This document shows, in pieces, positions 1-12,017 of a stretch of DNA of 64,000 bases. The position numbers were made by a program, and so were the translations under genes. Positions within the stretch are counted from its first letter, which is position 1; each line of letters starts with the position of its first letter. Source of the stretch: Rhizomys pruinosus (taxonomy: Eukaryota; Chordata; Mammalia; Rodentia; Spalacidae); assembly GCA_009823505.1 (NCBI GenBank), contig VZQC01012264.1, positions 565,195 through 629,194 of the forward strand, read 5' to 3'. Below the pieces are notes generated by a model. That model ran no database searches. It was not told the DNA's origin and saw only the letters and a program-made list of their open reading frames with translations.

Positions 1-1264
1 AATAATAAATAAATTTAGCCGGGCGTGGTGACACACGCCTTTAATCCTAGCACTTGGGAGGCAGAGGCAGGTGGATCTTTGTGAGTTCAAGGCCAGCCTG
101 GTCTACAGAGTGAGTTCCAGGACAGCTGGGCCTACAGGGAGACGCTGTCTCAAAAAGACCAAAAAATAAAAAAAATAAAAATAAAATAAAAAAATAAATT
201 TAAAGCCAGGCGTGGTGGCTCACGCCTTTAATCCTAGCACTCGGGAGGCAGAGGCAGGTAGATCTCTGTGAGTTCTACAGAGAGAGCTCCAGGCCAGCTG
301 GGACTAAAGGGAGACCCTGTCTCAAAAAAGACCCCCCCCAAAAAATTTTTTTTTTAATTTTTTTAAAGAAAGTACAAATGTGAGCATGTAAGTTATTATG
401 GATGTCCACTGGGCAGAGGAAGGGGCCAGCATTGTTCTCCCAGGATGAGGTATTTGTGCACAAGCTTTTGGATTCCCTTTCTTTTCCTCAACAGCACTGA
501 GTGGATCATGCTGGTGGTCTCCACTGACACGGCCACACGGCCTGAAGAGGCCCGGTGGCTCTATGTAGCAGCAGGAACACTGCCCTGAGAGGGTAGCCTC
601 GTGCAACTCTCTTTACCACAAGGAGTGGCTTGCTCCAGCTGCAGGCCAAGAGCAGGGAGAGCTCCCAGCATGTTCTCATCCCTGGAGTGAGCCTTAGGCA
701 GCCACCTCCCTGCATCTAGACTTGGGGACCCTGAGGGCAGAGAGATGGACCTAAGCTGTCATCTAGGGTAGGAGCAGAAGGAACCAGGGTAATTTTAGGA
801 TCTCAGGATTTGGTCATAAAAGATGGACCCTTCCCACCCAGGGGAGACAGGGATAGTGTACAGGTCTTTCTGGTCTTTGGATTCTTTCCCTTTCCCCAGA
901 CAGCTTGCTTAACTATCCTTCTGAATGTCCTTCACTGTCTTCAAGCCATCAGCAGGGCCCTAGCCAGAAAATGTAAGAGCTAGGTACCAGCAGCTACCCA
1001 GCATCATGGCTCTGTTCCAAGGCGGGAAGGGAGCTTTCCCTGCAGACATGGTCTGAAGGCCCTGGGGCAGACAGTTGGCCAAGACAGCAGTGTCTCCACC
1101 CCTTCCTGTCATGTGTTTTTTAACCAGAAAAAAATATGATAGCATATGGTAGCTTAGGCTGTGAATAAATACTTGAGATGTCATCTCACAGCAAGTATCT
1201 ATACATGTTGTGCTTATTTTCTATCATACTTATTTGCAAATGTTTGTATTTCAAACCTCTACCC

Positions 1265-1266
<2 letters not shown>
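1..1266. repeat. TRIP4 intron 4, left part: two B1 copies plus non-repetitive sequence
   Basis: Two plus-strand B1 elements lie at about 17-165 and 203-335; each starts with a gcgtggtgg head and ends in ctgtctcaaaaagacc. From about 360 to 1266 I see no SINE and no exon-like reading frame. This stretch recurs inverted at about 4690-5680. No coding exon of TRIP4 was recognised here. Confidence 0.6.

Positions 1267-1310
<44 letters not shown>
1267..1310. repeat. (CA)n microsatellite
   Basis: About 22 uninterrupted CA units. In the inverted copy of this region (about 4600-4650) the corresponding tract is broken and shorter. Confidence 0.95.
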
Positions 1311-1314
<4 letters not shown>

Positions 1315-1336
1315 ATTAAAAACAAAAAGAGCTACG

Positions 1337-2362
1337 GGGACTGGAGCAATGGCTCAGCATTTAAGAGCACCGACTGTTCTTGCAGAGAACCCAGGTTCAA
1401 TTCCCAGCACCCACATGGCAGCTAAGAACCATCTTAAACTCCAGTTCCAGGGGAATCTGACACCCTCATCTGACCTCTGCAGCACTGCATGACAAGGATG
1501 CACTTACCTACATGCAGACAGTACACTCATACACATAAAATAAGAAATAAAATTTTAAAAATGACAGATCTTTAAAAAAAAAACTAAATTAAATCAAAAT
1601 ATATGTTGACAAAAGTGATCTTTATAGTATTCTTTATAATTTAGAGTAAAAAAATCTAGTTGGACTGGGCATGGTGGTGCACACCTTTAATGCTAGCACT
1701 TGGAAGGCAGAGGCAGGCGGATCTTTGTGAGATCTTTGTGAGTTCAAGGCCAGCTGGGCCTACAGAGCGAATTCCAGGACAGCTGGGGCTACAGGGAGAC
1801 CTCAGTGGTTAAAAGCACCGACTGCTTTTGCAGAGAACCCAGGTTTGATTCCCAGCACCCACATGGCGGCTAAGAACCGTCTTTAACTCCAGTTCCAGGG
1901 GAATTCAACACCCTCTTCTGACCTCTACAGCATTGCATGACACAGGTGCACCTACCTACATTCAGACAGTACACTCATACACATAAAATAATAAATAAAA
2001 AAATTAAAAAATCTAGTAACTGGGAAATAAACAAATTTTTAAAAATATTCTCTTTATTTATTTTATGTGCATAAGTGTATTTCAGGGACTGGTGGCACAT
2101 GTCTTTATTTTTTTTTTTTTAATTTTTTTTATTATTTATTTTTGTATGTGTATGAATGTATTGTTTGCATGCAGGTCTGTGCACCCGTGTCGTGCAATGC
2201 CACGGAGGTCAGAAGAGGGTCTCAGATTCCCCTGGAACTGGAGTTCTCCTGGAATTGGAGTTACAGACGGTTCTTAGCCGCCATGTGGGTGCTGGGGATC
2301 GAACCCGGGTCCTCTGCAAGAGCGTCGGTGCTCTTAACCGCTAGGCTATCTCTCCAGCCCTA
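1337..2362. repeat. B2/B1 cluster
   Basis: A plus-strand B2 lies at 1337-1560. A plus-strand B1 (1663-1801) is cut off by a 5'-truncated plus-strand B2 (1802-2010). A minus-strand B2 occupies about 2110-2362. The B1 carries a short internal duplication of gatctttgtga around 1720-1740. The whole cluster reappears inverted at 3521-4585. Confidence 0.75.
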
Positions 2363-2365
2363 AAA

Positions 2366-3520
2366 TCTTAATGCTTACCTGGCAAGGGAGATACCATTGT
2401 CATGAAGGTGGCTTTCCCAAGGTGAGGCCATCCTATTACACTTTCTGGGTGGTGTGACCCCTGGAGATTTCCCAAAATCGGGAAACTCAACTGCATTAAT
2501 TTGTGGTAAGTAGCATTCATGCTTTTCTCTGCAAAAAAACAAATAAAATAAATAAAGTATTAACTTTATTTTTACATTTTAAACCATTTAGTGCTGATTG
2601 GTATATGATTCAAGGCAGCCTGGTCTACACATAGTGAGTTCAAGGATTAGCAGGAGCGATACAGAGAGCTCTGTCTCAAAAAAGACCCCCCCCCCCCCAA
2701 ACAGAGAAAAGGACACAAACAACAAAAAAAGGAGTCATGGGATCCCGGAATTGGAGTTAATCAGATGGTTGTTAGCCACATGTGAATGCGGGAAATTCAA
2801 ACCTGGGTCCTCTTCAAAGCAGCCAGTGCTTGTTACACCACTGAGCCACTTCTTCAGACCCCCCACTAACTATTTGTTGTTTTTATTTGTTTACATGGCT
2901 TGAAATGGCAGTGTAAAGAAAAAAAAAGAAAAAAAAGCCAGAAAAAAACAAAAAAAAAAAAAAAAGTTACAAACACGGCATGCCTTTTTCAGAGGACCTG
3001 GATTCAATTCACAGAACCCACAGGGGACAGCCAAGGGAATACCGTGCCATCTTTCTGACCACCTGTGGGGCTTTGCATGGCATGGTGCCAACTTACATAC
3101 CATGAAGGCACTGGAAAGAATTTTTATTATTTATTTATTTATTATTTTTTTTTTTTTTTTATTTGTTGTATGTGATGTAATCGTACTGTCGCTGCAGGAG
3201 GTCTGTGCAACTCCATGGTCGCATGCCCGCGGAGGGTCAGAAGAGGGTCTCGGATTCCCCTGGAATGGGAGTTCTCCTGTGAATGGAGTTACAGACGGTT
3301 CTTACGCCCCAGGTGGGTGCCTGGGATCGAACCCGCGGCGTCCGGTGCTCTTAACCCGCTGGCATTATTCTCCAGCTTCTATAATTATTTTTTTAGGAGA
3401 CAGGGTCGTCCCTTACCCCAGCTGTTCTGGCCTCACTTCTGTGACTAGGTCTGTGTCCTTGAAACTCCAGCAGATCAACCTGCCTCTGCCCTCCTGTGGC
3501 TGGCAATTAAAAGACATGTG
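2366..3520. repeat. Indel-rich inverted copy of 8617-9570 plus a B1 fragment
   Basis: Positions 2370-2540 match the reverse complement of 9380-9560, and 2890-3110 match the reverse complement of 8870-9060, with scattered one-base insertions and deletions. Minus-strand B2 copies lie at about 2730-2862 and 3140-3378. A minus-strand B1 fragment (about 3388-3515) follows and has no partner elsewhere in the window. Confidence 0.75.
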
Positions 3521-6300
3521 GGCTGGAGAGATAGCCTAGCGGTTAAGAGCACGCGCCTCTTCAGAGGACCCCGGGTTCGATCCCAGCACCCACATCGGCG
3601 GCGCTGAGAACCGTCTGTAACTCCAAATTCAGGAAACTCCAGTTCCAGGGGAAATCTGAGACCCTCTTCTGACCTCACGTATGATGCACGATCAGGGGAT
3701 GCACAGACCTGCATGCAAACAATAGCATCATAACATACAACAAATAAATAGATAAAAAAAAATAATAAAAAAAAAATAAAGACATGTCCACCAGTCCTGA
3801 AATACCTTATGCACATTAAAAATAAGAAAGAGAATATTTTTAAAAATTTGTTGTATTTCCAGTTACTACGATTTTTCATTTTTCTTTAAAATTTATTTAT
3901 TAATATGTGTCTGAGTGGCTCATAAACTGTAGGTAGGTGCACCTGTGTATTGCAATTTTGTAGGTGCTTTTTTCAAAGAGGTCAGAAAGAGGATGTTAAT
4001 TCCCTGGAACTGGAGCTAAAACGGTTTTACCGCATGTGGGCTTGGGAATCAAACCTGGGGTTCTCTGCAAAGCAGTCGGTGCTTTTACCATGGAGGTCTC
4101 CCTGTAGCCCCAGCTGTCCATGGAAATTCGCTCTGTTAGGGCCCAGCTGGCCTCTTGAACTCACAAAGATCTCACGCAAGATCCGGCCTGCCTCTGCCTT
4201 CCAAGTTGCTAGATTTAAAGGTGTGGCACACCATGCCCAGTCCAACTAGATTTTTTTACTTAAATTATAAAAATACTATAAAAAGATCACTTTTTTCATA
4301 AATAGTGATTTTGATTTTATATTTAGTTTTGTTTTAAATTTTTATTTTTATTTATTTTTTTTTATTTTCATGGTTATTTTGAGTGTACTGTCTGCATGTA
4401 GGTAAGTGGCAAGCCTGCGTTCATGCCGTCTCGCAGAGGTCAGACTGAGGGTGGTCAGAATTCCCCTGGAAATGGAGTTAAGATGGTTCTTATGCCACTG
4501 TGGCGGTTGCTGCGAGATTGCCCCGGGGTTCTCTTGAGAACCAGTTCGGTGCTCTTAAATGCTGAGCCATTGCTCCAGTCCCGTAGCTCTTTTTGTTTTT
4601 TTATTGAGTGGTGTGTTGTGTGTTGTGGTGTGTGTGTGTGTGGTGTGTTTAGGGGTAAGTGTGCTCGAGGGTTTGGTTTGTGGGTAGAGCGTTGTGTTGC
4701 GAAATACACACCCCCATTTGCACTAACTATGACTAGGAAACTTACAGCACACAACATGTATAGATACTTTGCTGTGATGAGACTGACACTCACAGTCATT
4801 TCAACTCACCCAAAGTCTATTACACCTGCTTACATCAGCTATCTTTTTTTTTCTGGTAAAAACACACAGCAGAAGGGCGGACGAGGCGTGGGTCTCACTT
4901 CTTTCTTGGCCAACTGTCTGCCCCAGGGCCTTCAGCCCATGTCTGCAGGGAAAAGGCTTCTCCTTCCCGCCTCTGGAAACAGACCATGATGCTGGGGGTA
5001 AGCTGCTGGCACCTCAGCTCTTACATTTTCTGGCTAGGGCTCCCTGCTTGATGGCTTTAAGACAGTGAAGGACATTCAGAAGGCTATTAGTTAAGCAAGC
5101 TGTCTGGGGGGGAAAGGGGAAAGAATCCAAAACCAGAAAGACCTGTACACTATCCCTGTCTCCCCTGGGTGGGAAGGGTCCATCTTTTATGACCAAATCC
5201 TGAGATCCTAAAATTACCCTCGGTTCCTTCTGCTCCTACCAGATGACAGCTTAGGTCCATCTCTCCGCCTCAGGGTCCCCCACCCAAGTCTACAGATGCG
5301 GGGGTGGCTTGCCTAAGGCTCACCCTCCAGGGATGAGACTGCCTGGGAGCTCTTCCTGCTGCTTTGCCTGCAGCCTGGAGGCAAGCCGCTCCTTGCTGGA
5401 TGAAAGAGTTGCACGCGGCTACCCTGCTCAGGGGCAGTTTCCGGCTACCATAAGTCCACGGGCCCTCTTCCAGGCCGTCCTGTGGCCGTGTCTTGTACCA
5501 AGATGCCATAGACCACCAACCGCCAGCATGATCCACTCAGTGTGCTGTTTGAGGGAAAGAAAGGGAATCCAAAGCTGTGCACATAATACCTTCAATCCTG
5601 GGCAGAAAAATGCACTGGCGCCCTCCTCTCTGGCCCAGGACTCCATAACAACTTACAAGCTCACATTTGTTCTCTTTCTTTAAACAAAAATTAAAACAAA
5701 AATTATTTTTTGGGGGGGTTTTTGGGCTTCTCCTTTGGTCTTTTGGGGGGTTTTTTTGAGGACGGGTCCTCCTTTAGTACCCAGCTGGCCTGGACTCTCT
5801 GTATAACCAAGAGCATTCTACCTGCCTGCCTCCCGAGAGTGTGCTAGGATTAAAGGCTTTTTGGCAAGCTTTTGCTTTTAAATTTTTTTTTTTTTTTATT
5901 TTTTATATTTGTTTTTATTTTTTAGGTTTTTTTTTTGAGACAGCGTTTCTTCCCTAGTAGGCCCAGCTGTCCTGGAGACTCCACTCTGTAGACCAGGCCT
6001 GGCCTTGAACTCCACAAGATCCACCTGGCCTCTGCCAGAGATCCCCAAGTTGCTAGGTTATTTTTTTTTTATTAAAGGCGTTGTCACCACGGGCTACATT
6101 CCGGCTAAATTTATTTATTATTTTTTTATTTTTTTTGTCTTTTTTGAGGTAAGGGTCTCCTGGCAGCCCAGCTGGCCTGACTCACGCTCTGTAGGATGAC
6201 AGTCTGAACATTGAACTCACAAAAGGATTCGCACCTGCCTCTGCCTCCCAACCCAAGTGCAGTATTAATGGCGTCGCCTCCACGCCCGGCGGCTCTAAAT
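3521..6300. repeat. Indel-rich inverted copy of 1-2365
   Basis: This is the reverse complement of the first 2.4 kb of the window, element for element. The order is B2 (3521-3760), B2 and B1 (3900-4240), B2 (4370-4585), the unique stretch (4690-5680), and two B1 copies (5740-5870 and 5930-6105). The unique part matches closely; the SINE parts carry many single-base indels. A further minus-strand B1 at about 6125-6290 begins the stretch beyond the left window edge. Confidence 0.8.
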
Positions 6301-6798
6301 TTTATTTTTAGTTAATTTAACTTGGTCTTTTTTGGACCAAGGTGTCCCTATCGCCACCAGAGTATAGCATCTGCCTCTGCTTCCTGAATGTGGAGAATCT
6401 AGATTAAAAACATGTGCTTAAACCAAGCTCGCACTTTTCATATTTTTTAAAAATAGTTTATTGGGGGCTAGGAGTAAAGATGGCCTAGCATTAAGAGCCA
6501 CGCCGACTCTGCTCTTACAGCAGGACCCGGGTTGCATTGCCCAGCACCACAGGTGCCGGAGAACCAGAAGCCGCGAAGAGAGAAGGTAGTCCGAGAGCCG
6601 AAAGAAGAAGAGAGAAAGAACGTCTGACTGCAACTTTCCAAATTCCAGGGCGAAACTCCCAGCTCCAGGGGGAATCCGAGAGAGAGGGGACACTCTTCTG
6701 CCTCGAGAGGCATTGCCACTGACACGGTGTGCACAAACTTGCATTGCCAGTACAGTAGTAGTACATTCATACCACATACAGAAATAAATAACATTAAG

Positions 6799-6855
<57 letters not shown>

Positions 6856-8616
6856 CCTATAAAAAAAATATTGGGATGGAGAGATGTTGGCTCAGATGTT
6901 TTAAGAGACGTGCTATTGGTATTAGACTTTTGGCGTTCGTTCACATCACCTAGTGGTGGCTAAGACCTTTAGTGCCGCGGCTCATCTGGCCCCATGGACG
7001 GGCTATTGGTGTTGACACACTTTAATACTGGCACTTGGGGGAATCACTTGGGAGGCAGAGGGTCAGCTGATCTCTGAGTTCAAGACAGCCTTTGTGGACT
7101 ATAATGATAGTTCACAGGCAGCTGGGGGGGAGGCTACAGGGAGTACATGTATCAAACAACAAATAAAATTTTTTTATTTATTATTTTTATTATATTGTAA
7201 TTGCTCTTTGATTTGCCTAAATGTTATTTAAGTGTTCCACATGGAAAAATGCCTGTGGAGGTCAGAAAGGAGAAGGGAGTGTTGGAGAACAGAAGAAGGG
7301 AAGTGTTGGATTCCCCGGTAACTACCGGCCACATTAAAGGTGGTTGTTAGCTGCCATTTGGTTGCTGGGGGAATTGATTGAACTCTAGCTCTCCTGTCCC
7401 CTAGAAAGAACAGCAGCAATATCTTGACCACTTTTGGACCGTCTCTCCCAGCCCCAATTCATTACATTTTTTTTTTCCCATGTGTATTTTTGAGACAGGG
7501 TCTCCCTTTGTCCCAGCTGCACCTGGAGCTCGCTCTGTAGACCACCAGGCTGGCTTGTTTTGAATCACAGAGATCTGCCCCCCTCTGCCTTCCAGTGCTT
7601 GGATTTTAAAGACATGCACCACCATCGCCCGGCTCATACTTATTTTTGAAAATGTTATCTTGGGCTGGAGCGATGGCCTTCCTACCTCCTACCCTAAGGT
7701 TTTATTAAGAGGCCTACGCCTCTTGGAGAGGGAGACCCGGGTTCGATCCCCAACACCCACATGGCAGCTGAAAACCGTCTTTAACCCCAGTTCCAGGGGA
7801 ACTGGACACCCTCTTATGACCTCCGCGACATTGCATGACATGGGTGCACAAACCTACATCAGACAGTACGTACATTCATACACATACGAAAATAAATAAA
7901 ATTTTAAAAAAGTTTAAAAAAATGCTTATCTTGGAGGCTGGAAAGATTAGGATGCTCCAGAGTTTTTAAGAGCACAACTGCTCTTGCACGGACCTGGGTT
8001 CAGTTCTCAGGCACCCACATGGTGACTAGAATTCTTTTATTTTTTGTCCATAGAATTTTTTATTTTATTTTATTTTATTGATGCTTTGTGTATTTATACT
8101 CATTTTCCAAATTCAGTTCAGGATATTTCCCCTCCCTTCCCCCCAAGCCACCCCACCCCAGATCATTTTTGCATTCCGCCCTAACTGTCCTGCATCTTTC
8201 TCTCAGTTTTTTTTCATTTTTTAGCAAATAAGTGATACTTATGAGTACAACATCCTTCTTTTTTTTTTTTTTTTTATTTCTGTTGTGTCACGAATGTTAT
8301 GTTCTGCCATGCAAAGTCTGTTGCACCCGTGTCGTGGAATTCCGCGGGGGTCAGAAGTGGGCGTCGGGGATTCCCTGAGCTGGAAGTTCTCCTGGAGTTG
8401 GAGTTGTTTCAGACGGTTCTCAGCCGCCATGTGGGTGCTGGGGATGACCCCGCGTCCTCTGAAGAGCGGTCAGCGTTCTTAACCGCTCGGCCATCTCTCC
8501 CGCCCCGTACACCGCATCCTTCATGTGTAAAACCAATTTGCAAGCCGTTGTGTCCAAACCCCCACAGCCCCTGGGTCCCACCAACCAGCAGAGCAGGCTT
8601 GTATGTTCAATCAGTT
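6301..8616. repeat. Indel-rich SINE stretch, probably low sequence quality
   Basis: Contains a B1-like piece (6325-6430), a B2 (about 6470-6790) ending in a 50-base A-run (6799-6850), a B1 (6985-7165), a minus-strand B2 (7180-7440), a minus-strand B1 (7480-7635), plus-strand B2 copies (7665-7900 and 7930-8030) and a minus-strand B2 (8270-8505). Positions 8035-8230 look like an antisense L1 3'-end fragment, but I am unsure. The SINEs deviate from their neighbours by inserted and deleted bases rather than substitutions. If 3521-6300 is the reverse complement of the left end of the window, this stretch may be the reverse complement of sequence further left. Confidence 0.5.
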
Positions 8617-8868
8617 GGGGGCTGGAGAGATAGCCTAGCGGTTAAGAGCACCGACGCCCGGGTTCGATCCCCAGCACCCACATGGCGGCTAAGAACCGTC
8701 TGTAACTCCAATTCCAGGAGAACTCCAGTTCCAGGGGAATCCGAGACCCTCTTCTGACCTCCGCGGCATTGCACGACATGGGTGCACAGACCTGCATGCA
8801 GACAGTACATTCATACACATACAAAAATAAAAAAAAAAATAAAATAAATAAATAAATAAATAATAAAA
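8617..8868 (+). repeat. B2 SINE, duplicated-core subfamily
   Basis: Starts with the ggggctggagag head. It retains the tRNA-derived A/B box region and the CpG-rich tail, and ends in an AAAT-rich tail. It carries two adjacent versions of the tccagttccagg unit. The mate in the inverted block is at about 3140-3378. Confidence 0.85.
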
Positions 8869-9568
8869 TTCGTGTAGTGCCTGCATGTATGTAAGTGCAC
8901 CCATGCCATGCAAAGCCCACAGGGGTCAGAAGATGGCATCGGATTCCCCTTAGCTGTCCTGTGGGTTCTGTGAATTGAATCCAGGTCCTCTGAAAGAGCA
9001 GCCAGTGCTTGTAACTACTGAGCCATCTTTCCAAGCCCATGGGTAAACAAATAAAAAACAAAATAGTTAGTGGGGGGCTGAAGAAATGGCTCAGTGGTTA
9101 AAAGCACTGGCTGCTCTTGCAAGAGAACCCAGGTTCAATTCCCAGCATTCACATGGTGGCTAACAACCATCTGTAACTCCAATTCCCAGGGATCCCATGC
9201 CCTCTTTTTTTGTTGTTTGTGTCTTTCTTTTGGGGGGGGGGTCTTTTTGAGACAGAGTCTCTCTGTAGCTCCTGCTATCCTTGAACTCACTATGTAGACC
9301 AGGCTGTCCTTGAACTTATATACACATCCAGCACATAAATGTTTTAAAATGTAAAATAAAGTTAATATTTATTTATTTTATTTGTTTGTTTTCAGAGAAA
9401 AAGCATGAATGCTACTACCACAAATTATGCAGTTGAGTTTCCCAAATTTGGGGAAATCTCAGGGGTCAGCACACCCAGAAAGTAATAGATGGGCCTCACC
9501 TTGGGAAAAGCACCTTCATGACAATGGTATCTCCCTTGCCAGGTAAGCATTAAGATTTTATTTATAGG
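8869..9568. repeat. B2 pieces with B1-like insertion, and 200 bp of unique sequence
   Basis: A minus-strand B2 (8870-9040) is followed by a plus-strand B2 whose 3' part is interrupted by a minus-strand B1-like element (about 9210-9320). Positions 9360-9560 hold no SINE; they are the mate of 2380-2540 in inverted orientation. Confidence 0.65.
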
Positions 9569-9790
9569 GTGGGGGAGATGGCTCAGCGGTTAAGAGCACT
9601 GACTGTTGATGCAAAGGACCTGGGTTTGATTCCCAGCACCCACATGGTGGTTAACAACTATCCTAACTCCAGTTCCAGGGGATCTGACACCCTCTTCTGA
9701 CCTCTGTGGGCAATGCACGGCATGGGGTGCACTTACATACATGGAGGCAATACACGTACACACATAAAATAAAAATAACAAATAAAGCCA
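9569..9790 (+). repeat. B2 SINE, single-core type
   Basis: Contains the full head, the ccagcacccacatgg core and the cacataaaataaa tail. Only one copy of the ccagttccagg unit is present, unlike the copy at 8617. Confidence 0.85.
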
Positions 9791-9791
9791 G

Positions 9792-10040
9792 CTGTGGTGG
9801 TTTGAATGAGAATGTCCTCCATAGGGTCTTAGGATTCCGACATTTTGTCCCCAGTTGGTAGTGCTGTTTTGAGAGGCCTTAGAAGCTGTGGCCATACTGG
9901 AGGAAGCATGGAACTGGGGGTGGGCTTAGAGGGTTCAAAAAGTCTTGCCAGTCTCCAGTCTCACTGCTTCCTGCTCCTGCCACCATGCCTCCCCACCACG
10001 ATGGGTTCAAAGTTCCCTGGAACTGACAAACATAAACTCA
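9792..10040 (+). repeat. Interspersed repeat of uncertain class (L1 3'-end-like)
   Basis: Starts with gtggtttgaatgagaatg and includes ccccagttggt and gggggtgggctt motifs, ending with caaataaa. I recall this type of sequence as a common rodent interspersed repeat, probably an L1 3' end, but cannot name the family with certainty. A 66-codon open frame inside it has no recognisable product. Confidence 0.4.
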
Positions 10041-10064
10041 AATAAATTCTTCCTTTTTTCTTTT

Positions 10065-10215
10065 TGTTGTCTTTTTGTGAGACAGGGTCTCCCTTTAGTC
10101 CCAGCTGGCCTGGAGCTCCCTATGTAGACCAGGCTGGCCTTGAATTTACAGAGATCCACCTGCCTCTCCCTCCTGAGTGCTGGGATTAAAGGCTTGCAGT
10201 ATCAAACCAGGTGTT
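10065..10215 (-). repeat. B1 SINE
   Basis: The complementary tail (gtctttttgtgagacagg) and head are both readable, so it is nearly full length. Confidence 0.8.
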
Positions 10216-10229
10216 TAAACTTTTATAAA

Positions 10230-10460
10230 GGGGCTGGAGAGATGGCCTAGCAGTTAAGAGCACTGACTGCTCTTGCAGAGGACCCAGGTTGGATCCCCAG
10301 CACCCACATGGCGGCTGAGAATCATCTGTAACTCCAATTCCAGGAGAAATCCAGTTCCAGGGGAATCCAACGCCTTCTTTTGACCTCTGTGGCATCGCAC
10401 ACAGACCTACATGCAGACAATACATTCATACACATAAATAAATAAATGAAATTTAAAAAA
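10230..10460 (+). repeat. B2 SINE with 14-bp target-site duplication
   Basis: Belongs to the duplicated-core subfamily. It is flanked by a perfect direct repeat, TAAACTTTTATAAA, at 10216-10229 and 10461-10474. That is the signature of L1-driven retroposition and indicates a fairly recent insertion. Confidence 0.9.
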
Positions 10461-10474
10461 TAAACTTTTATAAA

Positions 10475-11560
10475 AAAATTTAAATATTTATTTATTATTT
10501 AATTTTATGAGTACGAGTGTATTGCCTGCATGTATGTAAAGGCACCTTTGTTGTACAATGCCTGATGAGCTCAGAAGAGGGTGTCAGATCCTCTGGAACT
10601 GAAGAGATGGATGGTTATCAGCCAAATTGAACCCAGGTCCACTGCAGTGCTCTTAACTATTTAACTCTCCAGTCCAAGTTTATTTTTAATTATATGTATG
10701 TGTCTCTGAGAGTACACATGAGTGTGTTGGTACCTGAAGAGGCCAGAAGAGGGTTTTGGATCCCCTGGAGCTGGAATTACAGGTAGTTGTGAGCCACTCA
10801 GTGTGGGTGCTGGGAACTGAATTCAGTCCTCTGCAAGAGCAGTACACATTCTTAACCTCTGAGCCATCTCTCTAGCCCCTTGAAGTTTTTTGCCAGGGGC
10901 CTCACTATCGAGCTTAAGGTGTCTTGACTTTTCAATATGTACCCTAGGCTGGCCTAAAACATGCCATCCTCCCGCTTCAAACTTCAGAGTTTGCTACCAT
11001 GCCTGGCTGAACTTTTTCTTTTTAACATTTGATTTATTTGGGGGTTGTGTGTGCATGTATGCAGATACATATGTGTCATGGCATGCATGCGGAAGGTCAA
11101 GGACCTGTGGGAATTGGTTCTTTCCTTCTGTTATGTGGGTCCCTGGACTGAACTCAGGTTGCCAGGCTTGGCAAAAGGTACCTTTATCTGTTGAGCCATC
11201 TCCACAGCCCAATTTTTTTTTTTTTAGTGGAGATGATCTTGCCGTGTTTTCCATGATGGTCCAAACTCCTAGACTAAATCCTCCAACCCTAGCCTCCCAA
11301 AACAGGGATATAGGCATGTGTACCCTCCTTAGCAAAAATGTCATTAACTATTTTTTTTTGGTCTTTTTGAAACAGGGTCTCCTTGTAGCTCCACCTGGCT
11401 TGAAACTCACTATGTAGACCAGGCTGGCCTAGAACTAACAGAGATCCACCTGTTGAGTGCTTGGATTAAAGGTGTGCACTGTCACGCCTCTTATTTTATG
11501 TGTAAGTGTGTATTACCTGCCATCTCTCCAGCCCAGAATATGAGAATTTTAATCATTATA
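10475..11560. repeat. Older B2, B3-like and B1-like elements
   Basis: Minus-strand B2-like copies lie at about 10485-10680 and 10680-10880. A decayed B1-like piece is at 10890-11010 and a B3-like minus-strand element at about 11030-11210. Decayed or intact minus-strand B1 elements follow at about 11225-11340 and 11358-11495. The open frames across these elements are SINE shadows. Confidence 0.55.
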
Positions 11561-11622
11561 GGCAAGATGGTATATTACTGAGTGAAAATTTGAGGGTGAT
11601 AAGTTTGTAAGAACATGAAAGA

Positions 11623-11730
11623 CGCCGGGCGTGGTGGCGCACGCCTTTAATCCTAGCACTTGGGAGGCAGAGGCAGGCGGATCTTTGTGAGTTCAAGGCC
11701 AGCCTGGTCTACAGAGTGAGTTCCAGGANA
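11623..11730 (+). repeat. Truncated B1 ending at an ambiguous base
   Basis: A clean B1 head and body stop abruptly in gagttccagga at 11728, followed by a single N at 11729 and then unrelated AT-rich sequence. The 3' quarter and A-tail are missing. Confidence 0.8.
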
Positions 11731-11922
11731 TAAATAATTAATTTAATGGGACAGTCACCGTAATGACAAAAACTAGACCCTAAAAGACAATATATAGAAA
11801 ATGCTGTTTGGAAACTAAAAATACTAACATTACAAAAGTGTTGGTTTATATACTACACAAATTATAAATGAAAATAATAAAGCCTAAGATTTGAGACATT
11901 GGAAATCTTTTCTCCCTTAGTT

Positions 11923-12017
11923 CCTTCCCTCCTTCCCTCCTTCCCTCCTTCCTTTCCTTCCTTCCTTCCTTCCCTCCTTCCTTCCTTCCTTCCTTCCTTC
12001 CTTCCTTCCTTCCTTCC
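11923..12017. repeat. (TTCC)n / (CCTTCCCT)n microsatellite
   Basis: A pyrimidine-only tract of about 95 bases built from ttcc and ccct units. Confidence 0.9.

Noticed and set aside
2156..2344. Recurrent frames beginning MYCLHAGLCTRVVQC or similar at many places
   Set aside because: They are translations of minus-strand B2 SINEs; the similarity between them is repeat homology, not a protein family.
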